A stretch of DNA of 8,138 nt from Candidatus Geothermarchaeota archaeon (GCA_030601715.1 JAUWBL010000038.1:1-8138); one strand, 5' to 3'. Shown: positions 1 to 6,347, counted from the first letter of the stretch. Program-made: numbers and translations. Notes: generated from the sequence alone by a model not told the origin.

Positions 1-44
1 AGCAGACCCACCGGAGGATACTGGCCGCCCTAGAGGAGAACTGA
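1..44 (+). CDS. Possible C-terminal tail of an upstream plus-strand gene (partial)
   Basis: Reading from base 3, one frame encodes QTHRRILAALEEN and then a TGA stop at 42-44. The charged, amphipathic character looks like the end of a helical protein. The other two plus frames give proline-rich peptides that look less natural. The gene would converge on the HMG-CoA synthase gene. Only 13 residues are visible, so no family can be named, and it may be chance. Confidence 0.3.
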   Translation, partial: QTHRRILAALEEN

Positions 45-295
45 GGTTCCCTTAACTTTGCTTAGCGACCACCCACAAAGCTAACAGAGACGCCCAACCA
101 AACCAGCTCCTCCAGTCTCCCCTCAACCGAAACATCTTGGAGCCTCTGACTCAGCTCCCCCTACAGCCCGCATTTTTTTCCTCACCCACACGCACAGACA
201 GGGGGAACGGAAGAACAGCGGCAGGCTTCGATTCGCAAGAGACTCTGGGCTCACTCAAGAGCCCGATGACGCTCTAGGTCGACAGCCCTTCGTAG
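45..295. other. Gene-free convergent intergenic region
   Basis: No convincing coding frame is seen on either strand. The stretch is C-rich on the plus strand up to about 180. It contains the T7 run at 173-179 and a perfect inverted repeat, GGGCTC (247-252) with GAGCCC (259-264) and a 6-base loop. That repeat lies about 30 bases beyond the stop of the HMG-CoA synthase gene and could be a 3'-end hairpin for the minus-strand transcript, although no T-run follows it on that strand. Confidence 0.5.
139..179 (+). terminator. Candidate terminator: short hairpin plus T7 run
   Basis: GGAGC (139-143) can pair with GCTCC (154-158). A run of seven T lies at 173-179 on the plus strand, and oligo-T runs are the main archaeal termination signal. 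It lies about 130 bases after the possible stop at 42-44, so it would end a transcript entering from the left. The spacer between stem and T-run is about 14 bases, so this is not a classic intrinsic terminator. Confidence 0.35.
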
Positions 296-1807
296 CTACT
301 GGTCTTTGGCTCTACGGTAGAACTGGTAGCTGACATACTCCCGCCTAGGGTTGAAGATCTGGCCGCTCAGAGATATGGCCCTCTCCCTCTTCCCCTCTAT
401 CTCGTCCGTGACGGTGAAGACGTAGGCGTCGCTTCCAGCCCCCGAGCCGTAGGCCACCATCATGATCCGCTCCGACGGCTTCGCCACGTCCAGAATGGCG
501 CACAGCCCCGCGATGCAGGAGCCCGCGTACATGTTCCCTATGTAATCGACGGCGTTCCCCAACTCATACTGATCCTTCTCGAAGCCCAAGGCCCTCGCAG
601 CCGACCTAGGAAACTTCATGTTCGGCTGGTGAGCCACAAAGTAATCGAAGTCGCCGCTGCTGAGGCCCGTCCTCTCCAGAAGAGACTTCCCCGCGTTGAC
701 AACCGTCCTGAAGTAGGCCTGCTTCCCCGTGAACCTCTGCCCGTGGCTCGGATACCTCTCGCCCTCTCTACGGTAGAAGTCCGGCGTGTCCGACGAGTAG
801 TGAGCCACCCCATCGAGGGTCGCGATGACCCCCTCGCCTCCCAGCAAGAGGGCGGCAGCCCCCGCCCCCACCGAGTAATCCAAGGCATCACCCGGCCTGG
901 CCTGGGAGTTGTCGCTCCCGATGACCAACGTGTTCCGGTAAATGCCTGCCTGGATAGCCCCGATCATGAGGCCGAACTGGCTGGTGGCCGCCTTGCAGGC
1001 GAAGCGGGCGTCGTACGAGTTCACCGAAGAGGGTATACCGCAGACCTCCGCCACCGAAACAGCCACCGGATAAACAGCATAGGGGTTGGACTCGGTGCCC
1101 ACGGAGACGACGTCGACGGTGTTCTTGTCCGCTCCGGCGTGAAACATGGCCCTCTCAGCGGCCTCCACCGCGAAGGTACGGGTATCCTCGTCCAGAAACG
1201 GCAACGCCTTCTCCTTGACGACCCCCCGATAGAGATCCGGGTTCTTCCCGCTGGCCTCCGCCACCTCCTCGACCCTAATCCTGTACTTGGGCACATAGAC
1301 TCCGTATCCGACGATCCCCGGACGCTCGGAAGCTGCGCCGCCGGGGACCACAGGCTCCAAATCCCTGGCTAGGTGGGTCTCGTAGTAGTCGTCCAGCAGC
1401 GAGAACGAGAGCCTCGAGTAGTGGATCAGTCCGTCGTCGTAGACGCGGCGAAACCGAGGAACGACTCCCTCTCCTATGAACCCCCCGATCCCGATCTCGT
1501 CAGGAGACGCCCGAAAATCGGTGAGCCTCCCGCTCACCATGACCCGGCCGCCATTCGCCCGGAAGGAGACATACATGGAGAACGGCGCCTCGAGATACTC
1601 GAACTTCGTCGTAGGATGCCGGTTGACGCTGGCGGTGTAGATCTCCCCCAAGCTCTCTCCGAAGAAGACGTCCTCCATCCGGCTCTCCCTCCCCTCATTG
1701 TTGCAGAACATCTTCGGAGGGAAGTACACCTCACCGCAACCCACACACCTGCTCCCCCGAATACGATAGACCGTCTTCGCCGTCCGCCAGGTAACGGGCT
1801 CACTCAT
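296..1807 (-). CDS. DUF35 (OB-fold/zinc ribbon)-HMG-CoA synthase fusion protein
   Basis: Two domains are visible in 503 residues. Residues about 15-130 form a DUF35 module: a rubredoxin-like zinc ribbon (C21, C24, FPP, C35) followed by an OB-fold. The expected fourth Cys is Glu38. After a linker (about 131-160), residues about 163-503 match archaeal HMG-CoA synthase, which makes HMG-CoA from acetoacetyl-CoA and acetyl-CoA for mevalonate synthesis. Catalytic residues look intact: Glu207 in LDEDT, nucleophile Cys271 in FACKAAT, and His393 in AHQPN. The family motifs YPSHGQRFTG and YGSGAGSDA are present. Archaeal HMG-CoA synthase is normally about 350 residues with DUF35 as a separate protein of about 130, so this is a fusion. 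The ATG overlaps the thiolase stop (ATGA), with GGTGA at 1818-1822 ten bases upstream, implying translational coupling and complex formation. Confidence 0.9.
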   Translation of the reverse strand: MSEPVTWRTAKTVYRIRGSRCVGCGEVYFPPKMFCNNEGRESRMEDVFFGESLGEIYTASVNRHPTTKFEYLEAPFSMYVSFRANGGRVMVSGRLTDFRASPDEIGIGGFIGEGVVPRFRRVYDDGLIHYSRLSFSLLDDYYETHLARDLEPVVPGGAASERPGIVGYGVYVPKYRIRVEEVAEASGKNPDLYRGVVKEKALPFLDEDTRTFAVEAAERAMFHAGADKNTVDVVSVGTESNPYAVYPVAVSVAEVCGIPSSVNSYDARFACKAATSQFGLMIGAIQAGIYRNTLVIGSDNSQARPGDALDYSVGAGAAALLLGGEGVIATLDGVAHYSSDTPDFYRREGERYPSHGQRFTGKQAYFRTVVNAGKSLLERTGLSSGDFDYFVAHQPNMKFPRSAARALGFEKDQYELGNAVDYIGNMYAGSCIAGLCAILDVAKPSERIMMVAYGSGAGSDAYVFTVTDEIEGKRERAISLSGQIFNPRREYVSYQFYRRAKDQ

Positions 1808-3027
1808 CCCAGATCCCTCACCAGAATCTGCACGTTGCAGATGCCACCGGTCCCCCCCAGGTTGTGGGCCAAACCAACGTTCACGTCCCCCCCCACCTGG
1901 TTGTCCCCCGCCGCACCCCTCCGCTGGGAGACGACCTCACAAACCTGCCTCACCCCCGTGGCGCCGAGGGGGTTTCCATCGGCCTTGAGACCCCCGCCCA
2001 CATTGACAGTCAGCCTCTCACCCGCCGCGTTCTCGTAGGCCAGATGCTTCTCCGAACCGAAGCCGTCGACGTCGGAGACGACCTCCCAGCCGCGACCCCT
2101 CTCGGCGAAGCCCGAGTCCTCCAAAAAGAAGACCTCATGGGGAGAGTAGGAGTCGTGCACCTCACCTATGTCCACCTCTCCGATGGACAACCCCGCCCTC
2201 TCCAGAGCCTTCCTGACGCAGAGCTCCGTCGCCGGCACCCCCGTCATCGACTCCCTGCACCCGAGGTCGATGCTGTCCGTCACCTTCTCCGAGGCAACGA
2301 TATATATGGGCGTGTCGGTGAACTCGCCGGCCCGCTCCGGAGGCACGAGAATCAGGGACGCCGCCCCGTCCGATATAGGAGAACACTCGAGGCCCCTAAG
2401 AGGATCCGCGACAAGGGAAGACCTCAGAACCGCCTCGACGGAAAGATCCCTCCTAAACTGGGCGAACTCGTTGTGAACCGCGTGGTGATGATTCTTGCTC
2501 GCAACCCTGGCGAACGCCTCCCTGCAGAGAACCCGGTCCCCGCCCCCGAACTCGTAGATGTACCTAGCCATCATGGCGGCCACCAGACCCGCCGACGTGA
2601 AACCAGAATAGAACTCCGAACGGTCGGCGTCGAACATCAGGTCGTCCTGGATCTTCTTCACCCGGTCGCTCATCTTCTCTATCCCCCCCACCAAGACGAT
2701 CTCCGAACCGCCACGGATCTGACCGCAGGCCTCATGAAGAGCCGAGCTACCAGACGCGGAGCCACCTCCCACCATCGTTATGGGCGACATCAACCCGAGC
2801 TCCCGCGACATATACGCCTCCACAAGCCCCGTCTTCGATATGGCCTGAGGCAGGGAACCCCCAAAGTAGCAGGCCTCAACCTGAGCTCTGCTCAGACCCT
2901 CGTCAACGGAGCGGAACGTCCTGATTCCCGCCTCCATCAGCAACTCCTCGAAGTTCTTGTCCCAGCTCTCACCGAAGGCCGTCCGACCGTATCCGACGAC
3001 AGCTGCGAGAGGCCTCATCCCCGACAC
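1804..3027 (-). CDS. Thiolase-family protein (archaeal ACAT-like) lacking the catalytic Cys and GHP His
   Basis: This 407-residue protein aligns throughout with archaeal SCP2-type acetyl-CoA acetyltransferases, which condense two acetyl-CoA and pass acetoacetyl-CoA to HMG-CoA synthase. Family features seen are the core SPISDGAASL, a VHD loop and the terminal HNLGG (388-392). Key residues are changed. The usual CASG nucleophile loop reads SASG, with Ser90 (TCC) at the Cys position. The usual GHPxGATG reads GNPLGATG, with Asn352 (AAC) at the His position. The HDxF loop reads HDSY (291-294). The frame is intact, so this is not simple decay. It lies directly upstream of the DUF35-HMG-CoA synthase gene with a 4-base overlap. 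The GTG start has GTGAT nine bases upstream; an ATG at 3018 fits homologue length equally well. It may be a scaffold, a different carbon-carbon enzyme (compare the thiolase-like aldolase Ltp2, which binds a DUF35 domain), or a weak thiolase. Confidence 0.85.
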   Translation of the reverse strand: MSGMRPLAAVVGYGRTAFGESWDKNFEELLMEAGIRTFRSVDEGLSRAQVEACYFGGSLPQAISKTGLVEAYMSRELGLMSPITMVGGGSASGSSALHEACGQIRGGSEIVLVGGIEKMSDRVKKIQDDLMFDADRSEFYSGFTSAGLVAAMMARYIYEFGGGDRVLCREAFARVASKNHHHAVHNEFAQFRRDLSVEAVLRSSLVADPLRGLECSPISDGAASLILVPPERAGEFTDTPIYIVASEKVTDSIDLGCRESMTGVPATELCVRKALERAGLSIGEVDIGEVHDSYSPHEVFFLEDSGFAERGRGWEVVSDVDGFGSEKHLAYENAAGERLTVNVGGGLKADGNPLGATGVRQVCEVVSQRRGAAGDNQVGGDVNVGLAHNLGGTGGICNVQILVRDLG

Positions 3028-3062
3028 GACCGTGCAATCACAGCTTCATGGCGGCAAACCGA

Positions 3063-3070
3063 GAATTAAG
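3063..3070 (-). promoter_or_regulatory. Possible TATA-like element for the thiolase/HMG-CoA synthase operon
   Basis: On the minus strand CTTAATTC lies about 40 bases upstream of the GTG at 3027. A transcript start about 26 bases downstream would fall near 3040 and give a leader of 10-20 bases. It is the only AT-rich spot in the 89-base gap to the protease gene. The match is weak, and read-through from the upstream gene is also possible. Confidence 0.3.
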
Positions 3071-3116
3071 TCACTCCCGAGGGCGAGCCCAAACTCCGAC
3101 TGCCATCGTCTCACCA

Positions 3117-3938
3117 TCACCCCAGGGCCAACCCGAGAAGGAGCAGGCTCAACCCGAAGAGGACGCCCCACACCACGCGGTTCCAAACGAGGACCTTGTG
3201 CCCATCGAGGACGCCAAATGGTATGAGGTTAAAAAGGGCCAGCCACGCATTCAAAAGAGCACCGTAGCTCAGGACGAGCGCCCAAAGCCCGCTCATTGGG
3301 AGGGAGACGAGGGCGAGAACGCCCCCAAAAAGAACATTCGTCACAGGGCCCGCCACAGCGGTCTTGCCCACATCGCCGATATCACTCGGGCCAGCGATGA
3401 CGACCGCTCCGGGAGCGATGAGCTTGATGGGTGAAATGAGGCTGATGAGGGTCAGCAACGCTCCGAAGGGATACACACGGAACTCGGCCCACATTCCTCT
3501 CTGCTGGGCCACGAACTTGTGAGCCAACTCGTGCATCATGAAGGAGAGGCCGAAGAGGGCAGCCGAGACAGCCAGAGGCAAGGGAGTGTGAAGGCCCAGT
3601 CTGGCCGAGGACACGACCAAGCTGACCCCGACAGCCGTCACCAGCAGTCCTCCTACGGTCAGGTGTATGAGCTCGACCCGGCTGAAACGCATACCCAGAG
3701 GATAGCGAACCCTCCGAGAGTAGCCTCTACTAGGCGGGACCCGAGAGGAAGGATAACCTCCGCCGCCGGCAGAGTGTGGCGTGTACTCCCTCACAGGCCT
3801 CCTGGCCCTCCAGAGCTCCTCGCACTCATGGCTCTCGGGCAGATGGTGATCCGGGCAGAAATATCCGCTACAGTAGGAGCACCTGAAGGGAAGAACCACA
3901 TCCTCGCCGCAGACCTGGCACTCGACCACGCAAAACAC
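3117..3938 (-). CDS. AN1-type zinc finger fused to M50 (site-2 protease) membrane metalloprotease
   Basis: The N-terminus holds a full AN1 finger with ligands C7, C10, C20, C23, C28, H31, H37 and C39 in canonical spacing. A basic, Gly/Ser-rich linker (about 45-85) follows. Residues about 90-273 form a multi-pass membrane domain. HELAH (136-140) is the HExxH zinc site, and NLIP...LDG (237-246) supplies the third ligand Asp245, as in site-2 proteases that cut within membranes. AN1 fingers fused to such proteases recur in archaea; the finger probably sits in the cytoplasm and recruits substrate or partners (inference). The GTG start at 3938 directly follows an in-frame TAG, so the protein cannot extend upstream; a GTG three codons later is an alternative. 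It is followed by the thiolase gene 89 bases on, probably as a separate unit. No substrate can be inferred. Confidence 0.88.
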   Translation of the reverse strand: MFCVVECQVCGEDVVLPFRCSYCSGYFCPDHHLPESHECEELWRARRPVREYTPHSAGGGGYPSSRVPPSRGYSRRVRYPLGMRFSRVELIHLTVGGLLVTAVGVSLVVSSARLGLHTPLPLAVSAALFGLSFMMHELAHKFVAQQRGMWAEFRVYPFGALLTLISLISPIKLIAPGAVVIAGPSDIGDVGKTAVAGPVTNVLFGGVLALVSLPMSGLWALVLSYGALLNAWLALFNLIPFGVLDGHKVLVWNRVVWGVLFGLSLLLLGLALG

Positions 3939-3980
3939 CTAGACGGACCGTGCGTACCGTCAGAGATGGAATACGACCTT

Positions 3981-3993
3981 GATATCCTTTAAC
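3981..3993 (-). promoter_or_regulatory. Possible TATA-like element for the AN1-protease gene
   Basis: The minus strand reads GTTAAAGGATATC about 45-55 bases before the GTG at 3938. A start of transcription near 3961 would leave a leader of about 23 bases with no clear ribosome binding site. The box is a moderate match only. Confidence 0.3.
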
Positions 3994-4037
3994 TGTTGGA
4001 CGCCCATCACAAGGGCCCCCCCGGCCCCAGACGCCCA

Positions 4038-4051
4038 GAGCAAGCCTGCTC
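4038..4051 (-). other. Hairpin after the OB-fold gene stop
   Basis: GAGCA (4038-4042) and TGCTC (4047-4051) form a perfect 5-bp stem with a 4-base loop, 15 bases past the stop of the OB-fold gene. No T-run follows on the minus strand, so a terminator role is unproven. The region on to about 4010 is very GC-rich, and nothing else is recognisable there. Confidence 0.25.
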
Positions 4052-4065
4052 GAATCGCGAAGGCT

Positions 4066-4362
4066 CTACTCCTCGGAGACAACCTCTAAGGTCCCGTAGC
4101 GGCCCACATTGAGCTGCACATCCCCGCGGAAGCTGCGGGTGTAGCCGTTCTTTATGCGAACCGTGTTGCCGGAGACCACCTTGTCGATGTCGTCGTTCCA
4201 GAGAGACAGGGTGATGGTCCCCGTGTCATCCTCCAGGGTGCAATCGGACACCCGCGCCCCTCCCCCTGTCCTGAGCCTGACATCCCTAACCTCCCCGACC
4301 TCCGTGATCCTGCCCTCTACATCGATGCCCCGCATCCCGTCCCTCAGCTCACCGATCTTCAT
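4066..4362 (-). CDS. Small RPA-like OB-fold nucleic-acid-binding protein
   Basis: The protein has 98 residues and a single OB-fold resembling the DNA-binding domains of archaeal RPA and SOSS-B/hSSB-type proteins. The pattern runs VEGRITEV, then RTGGGARVSDCTLEDDTG, then ITLSLWND, then VRIKNGY, and finally LNVGRYGTLEVV. It probably binds single-stranded DNA, or possibly RNA. I chose the ATG at 4362. A longer frame starts with TTG at 4386, but the strong TATA-like box at 4401-4408 puts transcription start near 4378, downstream of that TTG. MKIGEL is also a typical opening for the family. There is no zinc finger or second OB domain. It is transcribed divergently from the oxidoreductase gene and lies upstream of the protease gene, with a gap of about 127 bases between the two. 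Confidence 0.82.
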   Translation of the reverse strand: MKIGELRDGMRGIDVEGRITEVGEVRDVRLRTGGGARVSDCTLEDDTGTITLSLWNDDIDKVVSGNTVRIKNGYTRSFRGDVQLNVGRYGTLEVVSEE

Positions 4363-4400
4363 GCCTGAAACCAGCCTGTAAACCAAGTTGAGACCTCATC

Positions 4401-4408
4401 TAATAAAA
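4401..4408 (-). promoter_or_regulatory. TATA-like box for the OB-fold gene
   Basis: The minus strand reads TTTTATTA here, preceded by GGTAAGG, in an otherwise GC-rich region. Its centre is about 42 bases upstream of the ATG at 4362, predicting transcription start near 4378 and a leader of about 16 bases. This position decides the start codon of the gene. Confidence 0.55.
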
Positions 4409-4462
4409 CCTTACCCCGACGCAGCCCGAGGCCCCCTCCCCTAGCCCACCACCAACACGACG

Positions 4463-4470
4463 AAAATATA
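4463..4470 (+). promoter_or_regulatory. TATA-like box for the sugar-related operon
   Basis: AAAATATA is the most AT-rich octamer between the divergent genes. Transcription would start near 4494, about 22 bases before the GTG at 4516. Together with the minus-strand box at 4401-4408 it forms a compact divergent promoter pair about 60 bases apart. The C-rich DNA between them is where a shared regulator could bind, but no clear operator palindrome is seen. Confidence 0.5.
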
Positions 4471-4501
4471 CCGGGCGAACGGTCATCTCATACCAACACA
4501 C

Positions 4502-4506
4502 GGTGA
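4502..4506 (+). promoter_or_regulatory. Ribosome binding site setting the GTG start at 4516
   Basis: GGTGA matches the complement of the archaeal 16S 3' end and lies nine bases before the GTG at 4516-4518, supporting this non-ATG start. Confidence 0.5.
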
Positions 4507-4515
4507 ACCGAACCC

Positions 4516-5463
4516 GTGACCATACACGTCAGCCTACTCGGATGCACCTCCCACGGAGCCCACCTAGCCAAACCCCTAAAGGAGCTCGAAGCCCTCTCCT
4601 TCGTCTACGACCAAGAACTCGCCGCCGCCAAGAGAATCGGACGCAAGCTCCACGTGCCCTACGGCGACTCCATCGAAGAAGCCATGAAACAGAAGTGCGA
4701 CGCCGTCGTCATCGCCACCCCCCCTCGTCACCACGCCGGACAGATCCACACCGCCGTCAAAAAAGGGAAGGACGTCCTCGTCACACAGCCCCTCGCGGCC
4801 TCCCTGATGGAGACCATAAAGGTCATGAAGCTGCTGAAAGAGAGCGACAGGATCCTCATGGTCGGAGCCATCCAGAGATTCTCCCAAGTCAACCGAAAGC
4901 TGAGAAAACTCGTCAGGAATCAAGTCTTGAGGGCGCCCCTTCGCTTCGGCCTACTCCAAGACCTGGGGGAGTCGCCGCCGGAAACCCCGGAGGATGAGGC
5001 CTTCCACCCCATGCGCTACATAGACCTCACCAACTTCCTGATCGGAGAGGACCCGGATAGGGTATTCGCCTCCCAGAGCCAAGAAGACGAAAAAGGACGC
5101 TCAGCGACGAACATAGTGCTGGACTACCCTGAAGGCTTCAAAGCCTTTCTGACGGTAGGGTCCGTCCCCAACCATTCGAGGCAGGAGATTCTCCTGGTGG
5201 GGCAGGGCTTCAGCATCCAGTGGAAATCAACGGATGGAATCATAAGGCTCTGGAGGGGAGGCAAAGAAAGAGAGTTCGGCATCAGAGAGGTCTCCCCCAT
5301 AAGAACCATGCTAAGCGAGTTCCTAGACTCTGTGAGAAATCGCGAGGTTGGGACATCGTCGGTTCTGGAGGGCGCGTACGCCCACCTCGTCTGGGAGATG
5401 GCGGGGGCATCCATGAGGGCTGGTTCACCTCTGCCCGTCGGATACAGGGTGATCGAGGGATGA
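4516..5463 (+). CDS. Gfo/Idh/MocA-family oxidoreductase homologue, probably catalytically altered
   Basis: The 315-residue protein has an N-terminal Rossmann fold (about 1-115) and a C-terminal alpha/beta domain (about 120-315), as in NAD(P)-dependent sugar and nucleotide-sugar dehydrogenases. The order CDAVVIATPPRHHA, then GKDVLVTQPLA, then MVGAIQRFSQ matches the family. Two features are unusual. The nucleotide loop reads GCTSHG rather than GxGxxG. The hallmark EKP is TQP (90-92), so the Lys that helps bind cofactor and catalyse is absent. The later HxxD-like segment reads RYID (167-170), also seeming to lack the His. It is slightly shorter than usual (330-380). Its stop overlaps the Trm112-like start. 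With the acyltransferase downstream it suggests surface-sugar synthesis (compare WlbA with WlbB), but the enzyme may be regulatory or non-redox. GC skew changes sign inside this gene. Confidence 0.8.
   Translation: MTIHVSLLGCTSHGAHLAKPLKELEALSFVYDQELAAAKRIGRKLHVPYGDSIEEAMKQKCDAVVIATPPRHHAGQIHTAVKKGKDVLVTQPLAASLMETIKVMKLLKESDRILMVGAIQRFSQVNRKLRKLVRNQVLRAPLRFGLLQDLGESPPETPEDEAFHPMRYIDLTNFLIGEDPDRVFASQSQEDEKGRSATNIVLDYPEGFKAFLTVGSVPNHSRQEILLVGQGFSIQWKSTDGIIRLWRGGKEREFGIREVSPIRTMLSEFLDSVRNREVGTSSVLEGAYAHLVWEMAGASMRAGSPLPVGYRVIEG
5448..5453 (+). promoter_or_regulatory. Ribosome binding site for the Trm112-like gene
   Basis: GGTGAT lies six bases before the ATG at 5460, inside the end of the oxidoreductase gene. 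It supports translational coupling through the ATGA overlap and fixes the start of the small gene. Confidence 0.55.
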
Positions 5464-5741
5464 AGAGGGATCTGATGGAGCTGCTTGCGTGCCCAATGTG
5501 TAGGTCGGAGGAGCTGGAGCTCATAGTCTTGGCTGAGAGCGTGGAGATCGACGAGGGGGTCATAGCCTGCGGGGGTTGTGGGAGGTATTATCCTATCATA
5601 GACACCATACCCGTGATGCTGCCCGACCAGCTTAGGGACAGGGAGGAGGATCTGTCCTTCTTGACGAGATGGCAGAGGAAGCTGCCTAGAAGGGTCGCGT
5701 TGGAGGGGAGACCCCACAGCCTGGGTGAGGCTGGGCGGTGA
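5460..5741 (+). CDS. Trm112-like zinc-ribbon protein
   Basis: The protein has 93 residues. The first 55 match the Trm112/UPF0434 family: MELLACPMC, a four-Cys zinc site (C11, C14, C37, C40) and YYPIIDTIPVMLP. Trm112 proteins stabilise and activate methyltransferases that modify tRNA, rRNA or release factor, so a partner methyltransferase is expected, but none is encoded here. The C-terminal 35 residues are basic and do not resemble the short archaeal core; they may be disordered or a partner-binding tail. The gene overlaps both neighbours by 4 bases and is therefore tightly tied to two putative sugar enzymes. Free-standing zinc ribbons of this type also occur in carbohydrate gene clusters, so a local role other than in translation is possible. 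Confidence 0.75.
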   Translation: MKRDLMELLACPMCRSEELELIVLAESVEIDEGVIACGGCGRYYPIIDTIPVMLPDQLRDREEDLSFLTRWQRKLPRRVALEGRPHSLGEAGR

Positions 5742-6229
5742 GGAAGCCCCAAAGGATCCAGCACATCGGTGACAACGTCAAGCTGGGAACAGATGTCGAG
5801 ATCTGGAACCTGACGTATGTTGGGAACGGCACGGAGATCGGGGACGGAACCAAGATAGGGTCCCTTGTCCACATCGATTATGACGTCAAGATAGGCAGGA
5901 GGTGCAAGATCGAGGGTTGCGTCTACATTCCTCCCCTTACCGTGATAGGCGACGACGTTTTCGTGGGTCCGGGAGCCACATTCACGAACGATCCCTACCC
6001 AGCGTCTGGTCGACTCGTCGGCACTAGGGTGGAAGACGAGGTGGTCGTGGGGGCTGGGGCTGTCATCGGCCCGGGCCTGACCTTGGGTAGGGGTTGCGTG
6101 ATCGGTATGGGGGCGGTTGTCACCAGAGATGTGCCGCCCGAGGGTGTGGTCTACGGCAATCCGGCTAGGCGGGGGTACGAGGCCGCTGAGTATCGGAAGA
6201 AGAAGGAGCGCTGGCAGAAGGGCCGGTGA
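5738..6229 (+). CDS. Left-handed beta-helix (hexapeptide repeat) sugar N-acyltransferase, WbpD/WlbB-like
   Basis: Nearly the whole 163-residue chain is hexapeptide repeats ([IV]Gxxxx turns such as IGDNVK, VGNGTE, IGDGTK, VGPGAT, VGAGAV and IGMGAV), which fold into a trimeric beta-helix using acetyl-CoA. The insert FTNDPYP (82-88) and the ending YGNPARR (139-145) resemble the WbpD/WlbB group, which acetylates the 3-amino group of UDP-2,3-diaminosugars. This specificity is inferred; the substrate could be another amino sugar. A basic C-terminal helix follows. The GTG start overlaps the Trm112-like stop (GTGA), with GGTGA at 5724-5728 nine bases upstream. The matching aminotransferase is not in the window. 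Confidence 0.82.
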   Translation: MRKPQRIQHIGDNVKLGTDVEIWNLTYVGNGTEIGDGTKIGSLVHIDYDVKIGRRCKIEGCVYIPPLTVIGDDVFVGPGATFTNDPYPASGRLVGTRVEDEVVVGAGAVIGPGLTLGRGCVIGMGAVVTRDVPPEGVVYGNPARRGYEAAEYRKKKERWQKGR

Positions 6230-6259
6230 GTCTCTCTGTTGGGCTCTCCAGCTCCCAAG

Positions 6260-6268
6260 TTTTTAAAG
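6260..6268 (+). promoter_or_regulatory. TATA-like box upstream of the PGI/PMI-like gene
   Basis: TTTTTAAAG is the only strong AT-rich element in the 167-base gap after the acyltransferase gene. Transcription would start near 6290, about 100 bases before the isomerase start codon. That leader is long for an archaeon and could hold regulatory structure or a short reading frame. Confidence 0.45.
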
Positions 6269-6347
6269 GTGGCTTTGGGGTAGTTGATGTGGAACTGGGT
6301 TACCTGACGGGTCTTGGCAGAGCTATGGCTGTCTGTGGTCTTTTCTC

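Noticed and set aside
212..240. TTCGATTC at about 227-234, resembling a tRNA T-loop
   Set aside because: The flanking bases do not form a T-stem, and no acceptor, D or anticodon arms are found.
629..1372. Long open frame on the plus strand opposite the HMG-CoA synthase gene (also at 1373-2038 and 1864-3069)
   Set aside because: These are antisense shadows produced by GC-rich codon use; their translations are Arg/Pro-rich without family motifs, while the opposite strand has complete conserved domains.
3519..3992. Plus-strand open frame opposite the AN1-protease gene
   Set aside because: Low-complexity Arg/Pro/Gln-rich translation, and the minus strand encodes a canonical AN1 finger and HExxH protease.
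4363..4386. TTG start at 4386 for the OB-fold gene
   Set aside because: It lies upstream of the transcription start predicted from the TATA-like box; the ATG at 4362 fits the promoter and the family.
5124..5717. Minus-strand open frame opposite the oxidoreductase and Trm112-like genes
   Set aside because: It crosses two genes with recognisable domains and has no motif of its own.
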